A stretch of 64,000 nucleotides of DNA from Bacteroidaceae bacterium (GTDB lineage: Bacteria > Bacteroidota > Bacteroidia > Bacteroidales > Bacteroidaceae): assembly GCA_016292045.1 (NCBI GenBank), contig JAEEZX010000019.1, positions 1-64,000 on the forward strand, read 5' to 3'. Below are positions 18,517 through 28,781 of this stretch, piece after piece. The notes under the pieces are model-generated. The model saw only the letters and a program-made list of their open reading frames with translations, was not told the DNA's origin and did no database searches. The translations under genes were made by a program, and so were the position numbers. The stretch's first letter is position 1; the number at the start of each line of letters is the position of its first letter.

Positions 18517-19821
18517 TTAAGAAAAGTGGACATATGTTGCGATGTTGTCTCTCGCAGCCATCATTTTTGCCCTTTCATTCAAATGAGTAAGCAAGAAAAC
18601 GCGTCCTCTTGTCCGCTTAAATCTTGACCACATCCACCACTCAAACCTATCAATTGGAACCCATAGCAGAATCCACAATACAGCCAGCCACCACATTCCA
18701 AATATTCCTCCCACTAGAGACAAAGTTACCAATATTGCAAAAGGTACCAGCAAAAGGCTATTCACAAGCACACGATACGTATTCGTGTACATCAAGTTGT
18801 CGCTCAACAAGAGTGTTGGCAACCAATAGAACAATCCAAAAGGCCAAAGCCCCACCAGCCAGAGAGGCAACAGCAAAAGTTCGATGACAGCATCCAGGAC
18901 TGTTCTCGTCCAGCCCGCCGATTCTGCCACCCATTGATCCTTCAGCTTGTATTTTTCCTCCAGTCTTTTCAATTCTGCTGTCTTCTCATAGATATCCTTT
19001 TCGCCACAATTCTCTATGAGTTCCACAAAACGCTGATCTTTTTTCAAACGTTCCGGAAGAGGCAGTTTCCCTCCGGCAAAAGAATCGCCAAAGGCGCTGT
19101 TTCTAAGAAAATCTATCTCCTCATAGTGTCCGACATCATCAACATGCAGCATCATCTCCCGGACACGTTGGAATAATATCTCATTTATTTCCCTTACTGT
19201 TGTGCGGGGCCTCTCCTGATAACGTTTGTAGTACGGTTTGAGAGAAAACGGAGGTGCTATACGTATCATAAACTCCGTCTGGACGTCAAAATAATCGCTA
19301 TAATGATTTGCTGCAGGCAGCACCTTTACATCATACTTCCATCCGTCAGCTTCTGCAGCCTGAAAAGCGAGGTGCAGATAATTGGGAATGAAACGACCTA
19401 TATAATGGCCGAACTGTCCCGTACCCTCAGGATAAATTATAACCGGATGCCCCTCCCTCAACCTACGTTTCATCTCCTCCATCGAGGCTTCATTTTTCTC
19501 TACATTCTCCAGCCCCTCATAGTCAGCCCTGTAAGCTGGGAGCATGCCCAAACTGTAAAAAAAATTACCCAAGAAAGAAACCTTTGAGAGGAAAACTCCG
19601 CTCGTAAAAGTCGTAGGAAACTGTTTGTTCTTAAAGACCAGAATCAGCCCTATCGCATCGTTGGCATTATTCTGATGATTACTCACCACCATCAGCATGT
19701 CTCCGTTTTCAGGGATATTTTCCTTACCTAGGAGATAGACCTTACGATAGAGTAATTTATTGTTAAGTAGCTTAAAATAAGCCTTAAATATCCTATATGG
19801 CCAACTAGCACTACTCATCAC
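18517..19821 (-). CDS. 1-acyl-glycerol-3-phosphate acyltransferase-like / GlsA-like O-acyltransferase with C-terminal TMs
   Basis: PlsC motifs VVSNHQNNAND and YPEGTGQFG. Adjacent to a GlsB-like gene. Confidence 0.75.
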   Translation of the reverse strand: MMSSASWPYRIFKAYFKLLNNKLLYRKVYLLGKENIPENGDMLMVVSNHQNNANDAIGLILVFKNKQFPTTFTSGVFLSKVSFLGNFFYSLGMLPAYRADYEGLENVEKNEASMEEMKRRLREGHPVIIYPEGTGQFGHYIGRFIPNYLHLAFQAAEADGWKYDVKVLPAANHYSDYFDVQTEFMIRIAPPFSLKPYYKRYQERPRTTVREINEILFQRVREMMLHVDDVGHYEEIDFLRNSAFGDSFAGGKLPLPERLKKDQRFVELIENCGEKDIYEKTAELKRLEEKYKLKDQWVAESAGWTRTVLDAVIELLLLPLWLVGLWPFGLFYWLPTLLLSDNLMYTNTYRVLVNSLLLVPFAILVTLSLVGGIFGMWWLAVLWILLWVPIDRFEWWMWSRFKRTRGRVFLLTHLNERAKMMAARDNIATYVHFS

Positions 19822-20732
19822 ACGTTCATGTGTCGAGCCTTTTTCTCTTCGCTCATCTCATCCACAGCGACGAGTATCGCACTTTCTATTGCACCGGCAA
19901 AATCTTCGTCTACAGTACTTCCGAAATACTGCATTGTAGGAGCAAGCATCATGTAAGAATTTATCATAGGAGGTATTCTCTCTCCCAACGCCTTTATCTC
20001 ACGCTTCAACACTCTGTAGCCGTCTTCAAAACCAAGGCCGTCAAACAGCACTTCAAACTCACTCTCAGGGACACTCTTCTCTATCGGCACATGAGGTGCA
20101 ATGAGAGGCTTCTTTGCCTGGAAATATTTCTTCAGGAAGAAAAGCATCATCTCCATCGCACGGTGGTTGAATCCTGCTGATATAGTAACCTTTCCAAAGA
20201 GATATTTTATCTCGGGATGACTCACGAGAAATGCTCCTATTCCATCCCAAAGATTATCCATGATATAGATACTCTTATTGCGGGGTGCATTGCGCTGATA
20301 ACCGGTTGTAACGTACGAACGCGCAACCTCAAGGGTACTATCTTTGTAGTCGCGAAGAAATTCCTCCGAGAAACTGAAGAGATGACTTGTTGCCAGATCC
20401 GGCTGTCCGTCTGCCTTCATTGGCCACCTCTCACCTTCTATCATACGATAACCGCCCGCAATCTCCTCTCCTTCCGGATTCCATACGAGCATCTGCAGAC
20501 ACTCCTCATCTGCGTGAGTCACATCCGTTTCAAGTCCCGTCCCCGTGCCACTACGACGAAAAGCCTCCTCTCTCACCCTGCCTATTTCACGCATCACACA
20601 AGGACAATCACTCGCACGTATGAGATATACCTCATTATCGCCATGATTCGTCTTGCGTAACAAGTATTTTGGAGCAAGTTCCCTTTTGAGGTCACTCACA
20701 TCCACCGGTGCTATGAGCTGTTTCACTGACAA
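19818..20732 (-). CDS. GlsB/OlsB-like N-acyltransferase (hemolysin-type GNAT)
   Basis: CPCVMREIGRVREEAFRRSGTGTGLETDVTHADEECLQMLVWNPEGEEIAGGYRM. The TTG at 20732 is preferred because a TACCTTTG box (20754-20761) lies inside the longer track ORF. Confidence 0.7.
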   Translation of the reverse strand: MSVKQLIAPVDVSDLKRELAPKYLLRKTNHGDNEVYLIRASDCPCVMREIGRVREEAFRRSGTGTGLETDVTHADEECLQMLVWNPEGEEIAGGYRMIEGERWPMKADGQPDLATSHLFSFSEEFLRDYKDSTLEVARSYVTTGYQRNAPRNKSIYIMDNLWDGIGAFLVSHPEIKYLFGKVTISAGFNHRAMEMMLFFLKKYFQAKKPLIAPHVPIEKSVPESEFEVLFDGLGFEDGYRVLKREIKALGERIPPMINSYMMLAPTMQYFGSTVDEDFAGAIESAILVAVDEMSEEKKARHMNV

Positions 20733-20753
20733 GCTAATTCTCCAAAGTTTACG

Positions 20754-20761
20754 CAAAGGTA
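20754..20761 (-). promoter_or_regulatory. Bacteroidetes -7 element TACCTTTG for the glsB-like gene
   Basis: Reverse complement of caaaggta. Confidence 0.6.
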
Positions 20762-20816
20762 CGTATATTTTTCGACATACGCACCATTCTTGCACAAAAA
20801 ATCTTGGAAGTATAAA

Positions 20817-21461
20817 TTATTTGGCCTCAGAACAATATGGAAAGAACAAAAGGAAGTTCCCCTCTCCCGTGATGGAGAACGATGTGCCTGTCACCCTGTT
20901 CAGCGTGCCCTGCCACCAGCTGGTGAAATCATACAGAGGATACATAAGTCCCTCACCTTTCAGCCCTTTTGCCCCAAATGAGAATATACTTATTGTCTTT
21001 GCTCCCGCAAGGCACTCCGGAAGCATTCTGTCCGAGAAATAGCCCTTGACCGGAATAAACACCCCGTCGTCTGTAAACATCTTAACCCGAAGTCCCATCT
21101 TCATATACTCCATAAGCAAGGAAACATTACCTATCGTATGATCTTCCCTGCGCCCTGTCGCCCCGAGATATACAATATCACAGATACCGTGTTCCTTTAG
21201 ATAGAGCGTTGCCTTTGTCTGGTCATTGTTTTCCTGTTCGCTGTAGCTACGGACAATATCATGATAGCGTTCCCGCAGTTCCGGCGTCAGCGAGTCCCCA
21301 TCGCCCACAATGCGCCAGGGCAGGCATCCCTCTTTTTCTATGTACGTCTTTGCTGCACCGTCACAGCAAACCACTCTCTCTGCCTCCCGAAGAAGGCGAA
21401 GAGGTATCGGGTGCTTCGGGAAATCACCCGCACCTAAGATGACAGCATTTTCTTTTTCCAT
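20817..21461 (-). CDS. thiamine pyrophosphokinase
   Basis: CCDGAAKTYIEKEGCLPWRIVGDGDSL...SEQENNDQTKATLYLKEHGICDIVYLGATGRREDHTIGN. Confidence 0.9.
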   Translation of the reverse strand: MEKENAVILGAGDFPKHPIPLRLLREAERVVCCDGAAKTYIEKEGCLPWRIVGDGDSLTPELRERYHDIVRSYSEQENNDQTKATLYLKEHGICDIVYLGATGRREDHTIGNVSLLMEYMKMGLRVKMFTDDGVFIPVKGYFSDRMLPECLAGAKTISIFSFGAKGLKGEGLMYPLYDFTSWWQGTLNRVTGTSFSITGEGNFLLFFPYCSEAK

Positions 21462-22003
21462 GCAATATAACCCATTACTGCCACTGCGGTATACAATCCA
21501 TACAAAATGGCATAAAAATATATACCCTTATATACGTAAAGTGCAGAGGACACGGCATCCACCACTATCCAGGGAATCCATTGTTCCACCCACTTGCGGG
21601 CAAGCATCCACAGCCCCGCCACCGACAGTGCCGTAGTGAACGAATCCCACCAGGGGACATCGCTCGGAGTATAGTTGTCCAGCATCAATCCTACAGGTAT
21701 GAACACTACCGTAAAGGCCGCCACCAGAGGAATGAGCATTCTCGCAGGCATCGCCGTGATTGGTGCATACTGTGCGTTCCCCTGATTCTTTCGCCACAGC
21801 CATAAACCGTATAATGCAGCGACAAGATAATACACGTTTATCCCGAAGTCGGCATAGAGTCCTGATTTCCAGTACACCCAAAGGGATATCGCAGGCATGG
21901 CAATACCGGCATACCACACCTTGCGACTCGCCTTATACTCCCAGTAGAGATATAAAAGCCCTACCAGAGTGCCGAATATTTCTATGACAGTGTCTATATC
22001 CAT
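21434..22003 (-). CDS. pnuT: PnuC-family thiamine transporter PnuT-like
   Basis: WEYKASRKVWYAGIAMPAISLWVYWKSGLYADFGINVYYLVAALYGLWLW. Sits between a TPP-riboswitch-controlled TonB receptor and a TPK. Confidence 0.85.
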   Translation of the reverse strand: MDIDTVIEIFGTLVGLLYLYWEYKASRKVWYAGIAMPAISLWVYWKSGLYADFGINVYYLVAALYGLWLWRKNQGNAQYAPITAMPARMLIPLVAAFTVVFIPVGLMLDNYTPSDVPWWDSFTTALSVAGLWMLARKWVEQWIPWIVVDAVSSALYVYKGIYFYAILYGLYTAVAVMGYIAWKKKMLSS

Positions 22004-24253
22004 TTAAAATTGCAGGCAGACATTACCCAGCACGTTCGTTCCCGCCTGCGCTGCATATCCCGAATAATTCACTCGTCCCTGATCCACACCGTTCACGTAT
22101 GCACGCTCCGATGCCGCCCAACCGTTATTATCGTACTCTGCGTTGAATATATTATATACGGTACATCCTATCGTGATACCCTTGAAGTGTCGCAGATTCT
22201 TCCAGCTGTAGCTCAGAGCCAGATTTGTCGTACAGTATGCATCCAGAGTGCAGTCTTCCTGGTCTGCATTACTCATATACTGCTTGGAGACGAAGTTTGT
22301 CTGAGCCGACACATCAAATCCCTTAATAGAATAACGGAACACGTTCACGAAAGTGTAATCCGGTGAAAATGCGAGATGTGTGTCGCCGTGATAAACCAAT
22401 TCTGCAGGACGGGAACCTACGTAGTTCCAATCTGCGTCATAGTCGTTTACAGCAAGCGTCTCCAAGAAATTCTTCACACGATTGCGGGAAAGAGTTGCAG
22501 AAATGTCCCACGAGAATCCCACTTTTGTCTTCAGGCCGAAACTCAGTTCCACACCCATACGATAACTCTCCGGCACATTTTCCGACAACGGCTCTCCTAT
22601 TTCGTTTAGTTTACCCGTAAGAACGAGCTGGTCCTTATAATCCATATAATACAGATTCGCACCGGCATGCAACCATTCATTACTAAACTCGTAACCTGCC
22701 TCATAGTCAAAGAGTCGTTCGCTGACCGGTTTCACGTTGAGGTCGGTAATGAAGTTGTTGCGGGTAGGTTCCTTATGAGCCACGCTCCACGAGGCATATA
22801 CCCTGTGATTCTTCCTGAACTGATAATTCAGGCCCACCTTGGGGTTAAAGAAGTCATAGACGCGAGTAATGTTAAGATTCTGCGGTGCACCGACGTTGTA
22901 ATCCCAGCGCTCGTTCTCTCCACGCAATCTGTAGTCGATATGACGCCATTGCAAATCAAGATATCCGTTCAGTCCTTTGCAGAAATTGTAGTCGGCTTTT
23001 GCATATAGATTGCCGTCCCACTTCTCACCTCTGTAGCGATAGAACTCATGATTTGCGTTCACAAACTGGTTTTGGGTGTTTTGCACGGAAAGCACCTGAC
23101 CGTAGTTCCATCCCGTATACTTGTTCACACCGCCCCCTAAAGTGGTCTGCAGACGGTCGTTTTTATATGTCACGTCAAACACACCGCCTCCGAAACCGTT
23201 ATCCATAGATTTCTTGCGGGTCATATCCGACACTGCCGGCAAGAGTTTATATATGGTAAGATCGGCATCCTTGATGTATTCCTGATAATATCCGTCACCT
23301 TTCGTGAAGTGTGCCGCAGCATTGAAATACCAGCTACTGTTGAACTGATGGGAAAAGAGCAACTGATAATGATGCTGGAAATAGTTATCCGTCTGGTCAT
23401 CGTAGAAATGCATGCGTCCCCTGCTGTCTGTAAACATGTATCCGCATGAATTATAGCGACGTCCGTAGAGAGCAGTTTCTTCTTTCGTGGGATAGTTCCA
23501 TGCATGATATGTACGTTCTTTTCCTCCGAAAGTGAGCAGTTTTATGCTCGTTCCCCCGTTGTAATAACCCACTTGTGCATAGTAACTTAAGAGCTGTACG
23601 GAAGCACGGTCCAAATAGCCGTCCGACCCTATATGGCTAAGACGCACATCAAAGGTCCAGTGGTCGTTTATCAGACCGGTCCCCAGTTTCAGGGTTTGTT
23701 TGTTGGTGTTGAACGAACCGTACGAGCCAGCCAGTTCCGCATACGGTTTCACATTGAAATCCGTCGTCACCATATTCACCGTTGCACCGAATGCTCCGGC
23801 ACCGTTGGTGGACGTACCCACTCCTCTCTGTATCTGTATGCTCTTCAGACTTGATGCCAGGTCCGGCATATTCACCCAGAACACATTGTGGCTCTCGGCG
23901 TCATTGATGGGTATTCCGTTTGCCGTCACATTGATACGGCTGCCGTCCGTACCTCTCACTCTCATCGTCGTGTAGCCTATTCCGGCTCCGGCATCGCTGG
24001 TTGTCACCACTGACGGTGTCACGGAGAGAATCTCCGGCAGGTCTTTTCCCAGATTCACTTTACGGATTTCTTCCTTGGCCATATTCGTGAAGGCCACAGG
24101 TGTTGTCTTCGTGGCGCGGGTAGCTATCACCTGCACCTCATCCATTTCCTCGTAATCGAGGCTGTCCACACTGATTGATTTCTGCGCCCAGGCGCCACTT
24201 GCTACAGCCGTCACGGCCACAGCCACAAAAATTTTCCTCATGCTACTTTGCAT
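22004..24253 (-). CDS. TonB-dependent receptor, probable thiamine outer membrane transporter
   Basis: Plug domain (EMDEVQVIATRATKTTPVAFTNMAKEEIRK), barrel ending LGNVCLQF, TPP riboswitch upstream. Confidence 0.9.
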   Translation of the reverse strand: MQSSMRKIFVAVAVTAVASGAWAQKSISVDSLDYEEMDEVQVIATRATKTTPVAFTNMAKEEIRKVNLGKDLPEILSVTPSVVTTSDAGAGIGYTTMRVRGTDGSRINVTANGIPINDAESHNVFWVNMPDLASSLKSIQIQRGVGTSTNGAGAFGATVNMVTTDFNVKPYAELAGSYGSFNTNKQTLKLGTGLINDHWTFDVRLSHIGSDGYLDRASVQLLSYYAQVGYYNGGTSIKLLTFGGKERTYHAWNYPTKEETALYGRRYNSCGYMFTDSRGRMHFYDDQTDNYFQHHYQLLFSHQFNSSWYFNAAAHFTKGDGYYQEYIKDADLTIYKLLPAVSDMTRKKSMDNGFGGGVFDVTYKNDRLQTTLGGGVNKYTGWNYGQVLSVQNTQNQFVNANHEFYRYRGEKWDGNLYAKADYNFCKGLNGYLDLQWRHIDYRLRGENERWDYNVGAPQNLNITRVYDFFNPKVGLNYQFRKNHRVYASWSVAHKEPTRNNFITDLNVKPVSERLFDYEAGYEFSNEWLHAGANLYYMDYKDQLVLTGKLNEIGEPLSENVPESYRMGVELSFGLKTKVGFSWDISATLSRNRVKNFLETLAVNDYDADWNYVGSRPAELVYHGDTHLAFSPDYTFVNVFRYSIKGFDVSAQTNFVSKQYMSNADQEDCTLDAYCTTNLALSYSWKNLRHFKGITIGCTVYNIFNAEYDNNGWAASERAYVNGVDQGRVNYSGYAAQAGTNVLGNVCLQF

Positions 24254-24262
24254 TAAAAGTTC

Positions 24263-24345
24263 ATACTCTCTTGCGCCGGTATTGTCCGGATCAGATCAGG
24301 AAGGGTATATTCTCAGCAAAATCCAACGGATTCGCACCCCTGATG
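24263..24345 (-). ncRNA. TPP riboswitch (THI element)
   Basis: Minus strand aggGGTGCGaatccgttggattttgCTGAGAatatACCCttCCTGATCTGATCcGGACAATaCCgGCGcAAGAG matches thi-box landmarks. Confidence 0.95.
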
Positions 24346-24359
24346 ATTCTTTTGCGGCG

Positions 24360-24367
24360 CAAAGGTA
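24360..24367 (-). promoter_or_regulatory. -7 element TACCTTTG for the thiamine operon
   Basis: caaaggta just upstream of the riboswitch. Confidence 0.6.
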
Positions 24368-24410
24368 TCACTTTTTTGTGAATTATGCCGCGCTTTCAAG
24401 AAAAAATTTA

Positions 24411-24418
24411 TATCTTTG
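24411..24418 (+). promoter_or_regulatory. -7 element TATCTTTG
   Basis: tatctttg 22 nt before the ATG at 24440. Confidence 0.6.
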
Positions 24419-24439
24419 CCCTTAAAATTCAAGAAAACG

Positions 24440-25276
24440 ATGACTATTGATGTAGACAAACTGCTTCAGACCAAGCTTCCCAACCATTATAAGAAGATTC
24501 CCCGCCTGGCTATCAGTTTCCTCAAATGGCTTATCTGCCAGAAGGATATGAATGAATTTGTGCTGCCCCCCATACGTCAGTGCGAGGGTGTGGAATTTGC
24601 GCAGGGTATGACAAAGGTGCTCGATGTCACATTCGACGTGCACGGTCTTGACGACATCGACCCCGACGGGCACTATCTCTTCGTATCAAACCATCCCCTC
24701 GGGGCCTTCGACGGCATCTGCTATATCAGCATCCTCGGAAGGAAGTTCAAGAATATCAAGGTCATTGTCAACGACATGCTGATGCATATCGAAAATCTGC
24801 GACCCGTCTTCCTTCCCGTCAACACGCTGGGACGTCAGAAGCGTGAAGACATGGAAGCCATCTCGCAGGCATATCTGTCCCCCGACGTCCAGTTGATGAC
24901 ATTCCCCGCAGGTCTCTGTTCGCGCTACATCGACGGACGCGTGCAGGACACGGAATGGAAGAAAAGCGTCATCACCCAGGCCGTTGCCGCAAAGCGCGAC
25001 ATCGTGCCCATGTATTTCGACGGACGCAACAGCCGCACCTTCTACGCTGTGGAACTGCTCCGCCGCAAACTGGGTATTAAATTCAATATCGGCCTTCTGC
25101 TGCTTCCCCGTCAGATGGTGAAGACATCGCGCGGCAAGCACTATAATATCTTCATAGGGAAGCCCATCCCCTACACCGCTTTCGACAATTCCCGCACGGC
25201 AAAGGAGTGGACACTGTGGCTCCGCGAGCAATGCTACGCCCTGCCTAAGTCGAAAGAATCTGAAGCGCCTCGATAG
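24440..25276 (+). CDS. glycerol acyltransferase, PlsC/hemolysin-like
   Basis: [29 protein letters not shown]. Confidence 0.8.
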   Translation: MTIDVDKLLQTKLPNHYKKIPRLAISFLKWLICQKDMNEFVLPPIRQCEGVEFAQGMTKVLDVTFDVHGLDDIDPDGHYLFVSNHPLGAFDGICYISILGRKFKNIKVIVNDMLMHIENLRPVFLPVNTLGRQKREDMEAISQAYLSPDVQLMTFPAGLCSRYIDGRVQDTEWKKSVITQAVAAKRDIVPMYFDGRNSRTFYAVELLRRKLGIKFNIGLLLLPRQMVKTSRGKHYNIFIGKPIPYTAFDNSRTAKEWTLWLREQCYALPKSKESEAPR

Positions 25277-26222
25277 AAGCCGCCGACACAGGTTTGTCGC
25301 TCTTTATCGCTGCACTGAAAGGCACATGCACAATCGAACTGTTGTGTATGCCCATCATCACGTTGCGCAAGCCGTCCTGCAAAGCCTTGACGGCACCTAC
25401 GCCGAGCACCGAAGCCAGTATTCTGTCGCCTGCCACCGGTGAACCGCCTCGCTGCAAATGGCCGAGAATCGACACCCTCACGTCAAATTCCGGATGCTCC
25501 TTCTTCACCTTCTCGGCATAGTACATTGCGCCGCATTTCGGGCTCTCCGACACTATCACGATGCACGACTTCTTCGATTTTCTGATACCGCGGCCTATGA
25601 ACGTTTCCAGTTGGTCGGCACCCGTTGAGTCCTCCGGGATGATGGCTGCCTCCGCACCTGCCGCTATGGCGCTGTTCTGCGCCAGGAAACCGGCATCCCT
25701 GCCCATCACCTCCACGAAGAAGATGCGCTCGTGGGAATTGGCCGTGTCGCGTATCTTGTCCACGCATTCCATGATAGTGTTCAACGTCGTATCGTAGCCG
25801 ATGGTGAGATCCGTACCGTTGAGGTCGTTGTCAATCGTGCCGGGAAGACCGATGCACGGCACGTCGTGTTCCTCGGCAAACTGCCTTGCACCGCTCAGGC
25901 TTCCGTTGCCGCCTATCACGATGAGAGCGTCTATGCCGAACTTCTTCATATTCTCGTAGGCCTTGGCCCTGCCCTCTTCCGTGCGGAATTCCTCCGAACG
26001 CGCAGTACGCAGTATCGTGCCGCCCCGTCCGATGATGCCCGACACGTCTTCCGTGTGCAGCTCCTTAATCTCTCCGTTGATGAGACCCTCGTACCCGCGG
26101 TAGATTCCATACACTCCGTAACCGGCTGCAATACCTGCTCTGGTCACCGCACGGATGGCCGCATTCATTCCAGGTGCGTCTCCACCGCTCGTCAACACAC
26201 CGATATTCTTGATTCTTCCCAT
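25245..26222 (-). CDS. pfkA: 6-phosphofructokinase
   Basis: [52 protein letters not shown]. Confidence 0.97.
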   Translation of the reverse strand: MGRIKNIGVLTSGGDAPGMNAAIRAVTRAGIAAGYGVYGIYRGYEGLINGEIKELHTEDVSGIIGRGGTILRTARSEEFRTEEGRAKAYENMKKFGIDALIVIGGNGSLSGARQFAEEHDVPCIGLPGTIDNDLNGTDLTIGYDTTLNTIMECVDKIRDTANSHERIFFVEVMGRDAGFLAQNSAIAAGAEAAIIPEDSTGADQLETFIGRGIRKSKKSCIVIVSESPKCGAMYYAEKVKKEHPEFDVRVSILGHLQRGGSPVAGDRILASVLGVGAVKALQDGLRNVMMGIHNSSIVHVPFSAAIKSDKPVSAASIEALQILST

Positions 26223-26427
26223 ATCAAATATGTTATAAAGTCATTATTCACACCACAAAATTACGTTTTTTTCACAATTCCTCAAAAGTTTTTCCACATT
26301 TTCTTGTCGTTTAGAGAAAAAAATGTATTTTTGCATCGTTATTGGTGTGAGTTTTCGGACTCACTACCGTAAAGTGTGGACAAAAACGTATAAAAAAGAC
26401 GAACTAATTTTAAATCTCAATAGACTA

Positions 26428-27624
26428 ATGAAACATCTATTTTTATCCGTCATTGTGGTGCTAATGAGCGCTTTCATGGTGTCTTGCTCCGACGATGACA
26501 GTGTCGTAAGCCAGCTCTCGAGCGACCAGACAGAAGTTACTTACAGCAGCGACCGCGCCGTGGAGAGCGTGCTTGTCACCGCCACCGCCAATTGGAACGT
26601 CACCACCGATGTTGAATGGATTAATCTCACCAAGACATCCTACGAGGCAGCTGAGAACAATATTGCCTTCATCCTGGATGCCAACCTCACCAGCGAGAAC
26701 CGCGTAGGTCACATCCTCGTTACAAGCGGCGACAAGCAGCTGACGTTCACCATCACCCAGGAGGGTGCCGTTGTTGTCAAGCTGAGTCAGGATACATACA
26801 CCGTGCCCTGCACAGGCGGTATGCTCAATGTGAACATCGCAGCAAATGTAGAGTTGGATGTTGACGTGGAGACCGGCGACGACTGGCTCGAGTTCGTAGA
26901 GCTCAAGGACGCCGACACGGCATTCCCCTATCTGCTGTTCAGCGCCAAGGTGAACACCACCGAATACGAGCGCACTGCCGTTGTCAACATCAAGGATGCC
27001 GATTCCGAGGAAAGCCAGACGCTCACCATCGTCCAGAAGGAAAAATGGGTCTTCGAAGTGACCGACGGTGTCACACGTGAAGTGGACGGCAGCGAGCCCA
27101 CCGCAGTGTCCTTCAATATCAGACAGAATATCGACTACGTAGAGTTCATCTCCGACAACAGCTGGATCAAGTCTCATGAGGATCTTGCCGTCACCAAGGA
27201 TGCCAACAACATCGACGAGAAGACCATCTACTACGACATCATGGTCAACGAGGGCTACGACGATCGCGAGGGCACCATCCAGCTGACAAATGCCGCAAAC
27301 GGCGAACTTCTCGCCCTGATGACAATCAAGCAGAGCGGAAATCCCATCCTGGAGCTCACCGCCACCACTTTCACCAAGGATAAGGAGAAGTACAGCGCCG
27401 ATGCCGCCAAGAAGTCCTACACCGCACTGTTCAAGACCAATGTGAAGCAGATTATCGCATCCTCCTCCGCAGACTGGATTTCCTGTGTGGAGTCAGTCGG
27501 CGGTTTCACGCTGACCGTTGCCCAGAACACGACCGAAGCCGCTCGCGAGGCTACTGTCACCTTCAGCGACCTCAACGGCAAGGCCGAGCCCGTTGTGATG
27601 ACAATCACCCAGAAGAAGCCTTAA
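26428..27624 (+). CDS. BACON-domain lipoprotein
   Basis: Lipobox MSAFMVSCSDDD; repeated BACON-like units (VLVTATANWNVTTDVEWINL...; NPILELTATTFTKDKEKYSADAAKKSYTALFKT). Confidence 0.8.
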   Translation: MKHLFLSVIVVLMSAFMVSCSDDDSVVSQLSSDQTEVTYSSDRAVESVLVTATANWNVTTDVEWINLTKTSYEAAENNIAFILDANLTSENRVGHILVTSGDKQLTFTITQEGAVVVKLSQDTYTVPCTGGMLNVNIAANVELDVDVETGDDWLEFVELKDADTAFPYLLFSAKVNTTEYERTAVVNIKDADSEESQTLTIVQKEKWVFEVTDGVTREVDGSEPTAVSFNIRQNIDYVEFISDNSWIKSHEDLAVTKDANNIDEKTIYYDIMVNEGYDDREGTIQLTNAANGELLALMTIKQSGNPILELTATTFTKDKEKYSADAAKKSYTALFKTNVKQIIASSSADWISCVESVGGFTLTVAQNTTEAAREATVTFSDLNGKAEPVVMTITQKKP

Positions 27625-27648
27625 CCTTATATATACATATAATACGCA

Positions 27649-27681
27649 AACCGCTGCACTCCCGTTGCAGCGGTTTTTTTT
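27649..27681 (+). terminator. intrinsic terminator
   Basis: AACCGCTGCActcccgtTGCAGCGGTTtttttt. Confidence 0.9.
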
Positions 27682-27777
27682 GCTGCTATTTAAACTTTTA
27701 CGGAAAAAAGATGTCCTATAATAAAATGTGTGAATGATATCGGCGTACCTTTGCACGCGAAAAACAAAACAACCACA

Positions 27778-28779
27778 ATGAAACAACATCTGCACACCCT
27801 GCTTCTCACGCTCCTCTCCCTTGTCTGTTCCTCTGCCGCCATAGCTGTCGACGACAACACCGTGGAGGTCTTCTACAACGGCCTGTCCGCCACCGTGAGC
27901 GTAGCATCCAACATCAGCCAGTACGTCACCGTTGAGAGCGGCACGTCATCCCACGTGAAAATCATACAGAGCGCAGACTTCTCAGGAGCGGATGCCACTG
28001 CCGACAATCCCGACGGAGAGATATTCTATTCCATCTCGGGCACGTCGTCCGACGGGGAGTTCTATCTGGAGGGCTCCTACAAATGCACCGTCGAACTCGG
28101 CGGCGTGACACTCACCAATCCCTCCGGACCTGCCGTCAACATACAGAACGGCAAACGTGTGGCCGTCAGCGCCAAGAAGAACAAGGTGAACACTCTCACC
28201 GACGGTGCCAACGAGAACTACAACGGCTGCTTCCATTGCAAGGGACACACCAAGTTCAAGGGCAAGGGCACACTCAATATCGTAGGCAACTCCCGTCACG
28301 GCATCTACAGCAAGGAATACGTCGAGGTGAAGAATCTCGCGCTCAACATCACGGGGGCCGTGAAGGACGGCATACATTGCAAGAACTATTTCTACATGGA
28401 GGGCGGCAGCCTGAATATTGAGAGCGCAGGAGACGACGCCATACAGGTGGAACTCGACGGCGACACCTCCACGGGCGAGACAACCGAACACGAGGACGAG
28501 GACAGCGGCAACTTCTATCACGAAGGCGGCAGCATCACCGTAGGTATCTACGCGGGCAAGGCCGTAAAAGCTGACGGCAGCGTGAATCTCAGGGCCGGCA
28601 CCCGCAATTTCACCATCGACGACACTGAGCAGTATGCCGATGTGTCAGAATTGGAAGCCGCTGACAACGAGACGTCTGCAAGTGAGACCTACGACCTCTC
28701 GGGACGCCGCACAAAGGCCGTCCGTCCGGGCATCTACGTTGTCCGGGAGGGCAAGAAAGCCAGAGTCGTACTTCGCTGA
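27778..28779 (+). CDS. carbohydrate-binding domain-containing secreted protein with C-terminal YDLSGRR region
   Basis: Signal peptide; SGTSSDGEFYLEGSYKCTVELGGVTLTNPSGPAVNIQNGKRVAV...; YDLSGRRTKAVRPGIYVVREGKKARVVLR; TACCTTTG at 27746. Confidence 0.75.
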   Translation: MKQHLHTLLLTLLSLVCSSAAIAVDDNTVEVFYNGLSATVSVASNISQYVTVESGTSSHVKIIQSADFSGADATADNPDGEIFYSISGTSSDGEFYLEGSYKCTVELGGVTLTNPSGPAVNIQNGKRVAVSAKKNKVNTLTDGANENYNGCFHCKGHTKFKGKGTLNIVGNSRHGIYSKEYVEVKNLALNITGAVKDGIHCKNYFYMEGGSLNIESAGDDAIQVELDGDTSTGETTEHEDEDSGNFYHEGGSITVGIYAGKAVKADGSVNLRAGTRNFTIDDTEQYADVSELEAADNETSASETYDLSGRRTKAVRPGIYVVREGKKARVVLR

Positions 28780-28781
28780 GA

